This document shows positions 21,101 through 27,100 of a stretch of DNA of 64,000 nt, piece by piece. The DNA is from Mycolicibacterium bacteremicum (GTDB lineage: Bacteria; Actinomycetota; Actinomycetes; Mycobacteriales; Mycobacteriaceae). The position numbers and the translations under genes were made by a program. Every line of letters begins with the position of its first letter. Position 1 is the stretch's first letter. Under the pieces are notes generated by a model. It had not been told where the DNA came from and ran no database searches. It worked only from the letters and a program-made list of their open reading frames with translations. The stretch covers positions 1 through 64,000 of the forward strand of contig NZ_CALUAE010000023.1 in NCBI RefSeq assembly GCF_943913955.1, read 5' to 3'.

Positions 21101-24100
21101 AACCGGTCGCCGCGCTCGGGTAGCCGGATGACGGTGAGTCGGACCAGCGGCGGGACCCGCAGATCGAACGGCGTTTCGCTGTCGGTCCGCATCACCTCGG
21201 CGAGCCGCTCGGCGGCGGCCGCTGCGGTCAGTGCCGACAGGTCGACGAGGTCGACCGCCGCGGGGACGAACCGCCCGATGTACTGCACGGGGCGGGGCAG
21301 ATCGGCACTGGCGAACCCGGCGCGCAGGTTGTCATGCCTGCCGAGCAGGGCACCGAAGGCCACCCGCAGGGCGTCCACGTCGAGTCGATGGTCGAAGTCG
21401 AAGACGTTCTGGGCCAGGTAGGTGTTGACATCGTCGGTGAAGGTGCACTGGTAGTACACGCCCTCCTGCAGCGGTGACAGCGGCCAGACCTCGGCCACTT
21501 CGACCGGGCTGGACGCGGCCAGCTCGTGCAGTTGCGCATCGGACAGTCCGTGCCAGGACTGCGGTGTCGCCGGTGCCTGGACCGCCGGGGTCTCGGCGAG
21601 CGCCGAGTCCAACGCGCGGGCGGTGCGGAGCCGGAACAGGTCGCTGGTGACGACCGGTACGCCGGCGCCGGCGAGGCGGTTGACCACCCGCAGAGCCGAC
21701 AGGCTGTCCCCGCCGAGGCTGAAGAAGTCATCGTCGATACCCACCTGCGCACTGCCGAGCACCGCGGCGAATATCGTGCAGATCAGCGCCTCGCGCTCGG
21801 TGCGCGCCGCGGTGTGCGCAACGGAACGCACGGGCTCCGGCAGTGCCGCGCGGTCCCGCTTGCCGTTGGGCAGCAACGGAATCTGATCGAGCACGGTGAT
21901 GGTGGCCGGAACAGCGTGGGCCGGTAGCACATCGGCCAATGCGGTGCGCAGGACATCGACGTCGAGGTCGGCTCCGGTATGGGTGACGACATAGGCGTCC
22001 AGGCGCTGCAGCCGGGCGGTCAGCACGGCATCGGCGACACCGGGCTGGGCGGCGAGGGCGGTCTCGACCTCACCGAGTTCGACCCGGAAACCGTTGATCT
22101 TCACCTGGTCGTCGACCCGGCCGAGGTACTCGACGGTCCAGTCCGGCCTCCAGCGGGCCAGATCACCGGTGCGGTAGAGGCGTTCCCCCGCCGGACCGAA
22201 CGGGTCGGCGACGAACCGCCCGGCCGTCTCGCCGGGCCTGCCGAGATAACCCCGGGCCAGCTGGGCCCCACCCACGTAGATCTCACCGACGGCCCCGGGC
22301 GGCACCGGCGCGAGGTCCGGCCCCAAGAGGTGGATGCGGGTGCCCGGTACGGGTCTGCCGAGCGTGACGGCGTCGGTCACGACGGCGGTGAGCACATCGC
22401 CGGCCACCTCGGAGGACCCGTAGGCGTTGATGATCTCGGCGTCCGGCGAGACCCGTTGCAGCGCAATTACCGTCGCAGCATCCAGCGCTTCGCCGCTGCA
22501 GATCCAGCGTCGCACCGAGCCGAGCGCGCCGCCGGCCACCTCGGCCATCGCCGCGCCCAGGCCGGGCACCACCAGCAGTTGGGTGGCCGCCACATCGTCG
22601 ACCAATGTGGCCAACGCCGCACCGTCCCTTGCGGTTCCGTCCCCCGCGATCACGGCGACGGCACCGGACACCAGCGCCCCGAGCAACTCGGTGGTGCCGT
22701 CGATGAAGCTCATCGAACTCTTGGCGACCCGGATGTCATCGCGATCCCGCGACCAGGATGTGCGCGCCCACGCCAGCCGGTTGGCCAGCGCGCCATGGGT
22801 GCCGATGACACCCTTGGGCGCTCCGGTGCTACCCGAGGTGTACACCAGCGCGGCGGCGTCCGCCGGTTCCACGGCGGTGTCGCGCCACGGCCGACCGGTG
22901 GCATCGGTGCGCACCACCGGGTGGTCATGCTCGGGCAGCGCGCAACCGTCGGTCAGCACAGCCCGGGGTTGCGCATCGTCGAGCATGTGGGTGATCCGGG
23001 CCGGCGGATAGCCGGGGTCGATCGGCAGATAGGCCGCACCGCTGCGCAGGACGGCAAGCAGGGCCACCGCCATGTCCACGGTGCGGCCGGTGGCCACCGC
23101 GACGGTGGCGCCACGTCGCACGCCGGCATCGACCAGCGCACCGGCCAGCATCGCGGAACGCTCGTCGAGCTCGGCATAGGTGAGCCGGGTCGTATCGTCG
23201 CGCAGCGCCACGGCTGCCGGTGTGCGGCGCACCTGGTTGTCGAACAGTTCCAGGACGGTGGCGGTGCGGCCGGGCCCTCCGGATCCCGCCGCCGACATCG
23301 CTTTTCGGGCATCGGCGTCGAGCACCTCGATATCACCACAGCGGGCGGTGTCCCCCGCCGCCACGATGGTCTGCAGTACCCGCCGGAACAGCGTCAGTAC
23401 TGCCGTCGCGGTGGTGTCGTCGACGACGGTGCGGTCGTGGGTCAGCGCCACCTGCATCCGTCGGCCGGGTTTGATCATGAGGGTCACCGGATAGTGCGGG
23501 GCCTCGACCACGTCCATGCCGGTGACCCGGATGGCTGCGGTGTCCGCGTCGGCGGCCGGATAGTTCTCGATCACCAGCAGGGTGTCGAAGAGTTCCGGGA
23601 TGCCGACTGCCTGCTGGATGTCGGCCAGCGCGACATGATGGTGATCGAACAGGGCCGCCTGCGCCGCGGCGTGGCGGGCGATGACCGTCGACAGCGTGTC
23701 GGTGGGCGACCAGGTGGTGCGTGCCGGAACCGTGTTGATGAGCAGGCCGACCATATCGTCGATGCCGGCGATATCCGCGCCGCGCCCGGACACCGTCGAC
23801 CCGTGCACGACATCGGTCCGCCCGGTGAGCCTGCCGATCGTGATGCCCCAGGCGGCGCCGAGCACCGCTCCGACGGTGATCCCGTGCGTACCGGCCCAGT
23901 CGGCGATCCCGTCCGCCAGCGGCTCGGGGACCTCGATGGTCGTCCTGCCGAAGCCGCCGGCGTCACCGCGCGGACGCGGCAACGCCTCGGAAAGCCGGGT
24001 CGGTTCGGCGATACCGGCCAGTTCGGTACGCCAGCCGGTCAGCGCGTCAGCAGGATTCGCGTACCGCAGCCAAGCGAGGAAATCGCGGTAGCGGGGCGGG

Positions 24101-27100
24101 GTACCGAGCCGGCCGGTGTCCGGATCGTCGTGCAGTGCGGCGAGTTCGCGCAGCACGATCGGCACCGACCAGCCGTCGGAGATGATGTGGTGCACGGTCT
24201 GGATCAGGACGTGCCGGTGCGGGGCCAGCCGCACCAGCGCATAGCGCATCAGCGGTGGGGCGGACAGGTCGAACGGTGCAGTGCGCTCCCCGTCGGCGAT
24301 CTCGTCGACGCGAAGCCGGGAATCCTCGGCGGGCAGCGCGCTCAGGTCGTGGAAATTCCAGCCGACGGGGACGCTGTCGCCGATGACGGCGACCAGGCTG
24401 CCATCGGCCAGGGCCCGGAACGCCGCCCCGAGGTGGGGGTGCCGCTCGATGACCGCGTCGGCGGCCCGGCGCAACCGGTCCGGGTGCACCGGCCCGTCGT
24501 AGGACACGATCTGCTGCACCACATAGGGATCGGTGTCGGCATAGGTGGAGTGGAAGTAGATGCCGGCCTGCAACGGTGACAGCGGCAGCACGTCGCGCAC
24601 CGGTTGCGGCAACGCGTCCAGATCGTCCTGGGTCAAGGTGACCAGCGGAAAGTCCGTGGGCGTCGGTCCGGTCACCGAGGGGCTGTGTGCGATGGCGCCC
24701 AGCGCGTCGATCCAGAATTGTGCCAGCTCGGCGACCCGGTCGTGCTCGAGAATGCCGGTGGGCCAACTGAAAACGGCTTCCAACTGGTCTCCGACGGTGA
24801 CGGCGTTGATCTCCAGGGCCCGCGGCAGCGGCATCCGCGGGTCGCGTTCCTCGCCCACCGCCGCATCGGCCGGAGCCCACGGCGTGTCCGCAGCCGCGGC
24901 GAACCGGCCGAGGTAGTTGAACAGGATCTGCGGCGCGACGGCGAGGTCGGGTCGTGCGGTGCCGGACAGATAGCGCAGCGCCCCGTAGCTCAGCCCGTTG
25001 CGCGGTACCGCACGGAGCTGATCCTTGACGGCCTTGACCGCGGCGCCGAGCGCCGGGCCGCCGGCCATCAGTTCATCCCACCCCGCCGGGCCGGCCGTGA
25101 CCGACACCGGGAACAGAGTGGTGAACCAGCCCACGGTGCGCGACAACTCCAGGCGGTCCCGCGCGGCACCGAGGTGGTCGGCCTCGCGGCCGTGGCCCTC
25201 CAGTTCCAGCAGCAGGTCGCCGGGCCCGCCACGCCAGTGTGCGACGGCCGCGGCGAGGGCGGCCACCAGGACGTCGTTGACGCCGCCGTTGATGGCGGTC
25301 GGCACCGGACCGAGCAACCGTGCGGTGGCGTCGGTGTCGAGGCGCACGGTGAGCCGGGCCTCGGTGGCCACGGTGTCCACCGCCGCGTCCAGGGGTCGTG
25401 ATCCGAGCTGGGGGTCCGGGACCCGCACGGTGTCGAGCCAATAGGTCTCGTCCTCGCCGAATTCACCGCCGGCGGTGGCGGCGCGCAGCTCGGCGGCCCA
25501 CTGTCGGAATCCGGTGTCCGGCTTTGTCAAGGCGATCGGCCGGCCGGCGAGCACGGCATCCGAGGCGGACTGCAGATCCTCGACCAGTACGCGCAACGAC
25601 ACCCCGTCGATGACCACATGGTGCACCACCAGCAGCAACCGGCCGGGCCGGCCGGCACCGGCATCGCACCAGACGGCCTGCACCATCACCCCGGTGGCGG
25701 GATCGAGACGGGCGACCGCGCGGTCGCGGTGCGCCGTCATGTCTGCGACCCGGGTGAGCACATCGGCGGCGGTCACCGTGCCCACCGGCGGTACGGTCAG
25801 CCCGCCATCGGCACCGAGGCGCGCCCGCAGCACGTCGTGGCAGTCCAGCAGCGCATCGAGCATCGCGGTGAGCGCCGCCCAGGTCAGCCCGGCCGGGGTG
25901 TGCACCGTGATCGACTGGTGAAAACCGGCCGTGCCGTTGCCGATCTCGTTGAGCCAGGCCAAGATCGGCGTCGGCGCGATCTCGCCGGTCACATCCACCG
26001 GTGCCGCGGCCGCGGGGGCGGCGTCGGCGTCGGCGACCGCGGCGGCGATTCGCGCCGGTGTGCGCAGGGTGAGCACATCGCGCGGGCGGATCCGCAGGCC
26101 GGCGCGCCGGGCCCGGCTCACCAACCCCATCGCGGCGATGCTGTCGCCGCCGAGGCCGAAGAAGTCGGTGTCCGCACCGACCGCCGGCGACCCGAGAAGA
26201 TCGGCGAAGATATCGCAAATCGCCTGCACGCGGGCGTCTTCGGCGGGCACCAGGGCCGTCGGTGCGGTGGCGACGGGAATCGGAAGGGCGCGTCGGTCAA
26301 TCTTGCCGTTGGCGGTCACCGGGAACTCGTCGAGCACCACGATGGTGCCCGGCACCATGTGTTCGGGGAGCTTCTCCGCGCACCAGGCCCGCAATTGGGC
26401 GCCGTCGGCGCCGGTGGTCGACAGGGCGTAGCCGGTGAGCTGGGCACCGCCGGCAGGTGTCTGACGCAGGATCACCGCGGCGTGCCGCACCTGCGGATGG
26501 GTGGCGAGAATGACCTCGATCTCCTCGAGTTCGACGCGCATCCCGCGGATCTTCACCTGGTTGTCGGCACGGCCGAGGAACTCCAGCACGCCGTCGCCGG
26601 TCCACCTGGCGAGGTCACCGGTGCGGTACATCCGGGAACCGTCCCCGGCGAAGGGGTTGGCGACGAACCTGGCCCCGGTCAGTCCTGGGGCGTTGACATA
26701 GCCTCTGCCCAAGAGGAATCCGGCCGCGTAGAGCTCGCCACCCTCGCCCACCGGTACCGGGTGCAGATCATCGTCGAGCACATAGAGCTGGGTGTGCGGG
26801 TTGGGTCTGCCGATCGAGGTCTCGATCCGTTCGGCACGATCGCGGTAGATCACATGGGATACCCCGATGGTCGCCTCGGCCGGCCCGTATCCGTGGTAGA
26901 GGGTGGTCGACAGCTGTGTCCGGAACCGGTCGAACAGCGCCGGTGTCAACACCTCTCCGCCGCACCAGACGTGTTTGAGCCCGGCCAGCAGGTGGGTCCC
27001 CTCGGCGAGATCGAGCAGTACGTCGAGCATCGAGGAGACCAGATAGACGAAGGTGACCTTCTCGGTGGCGATGAGGTCCAGCAGATACTGCGGGTCGCGC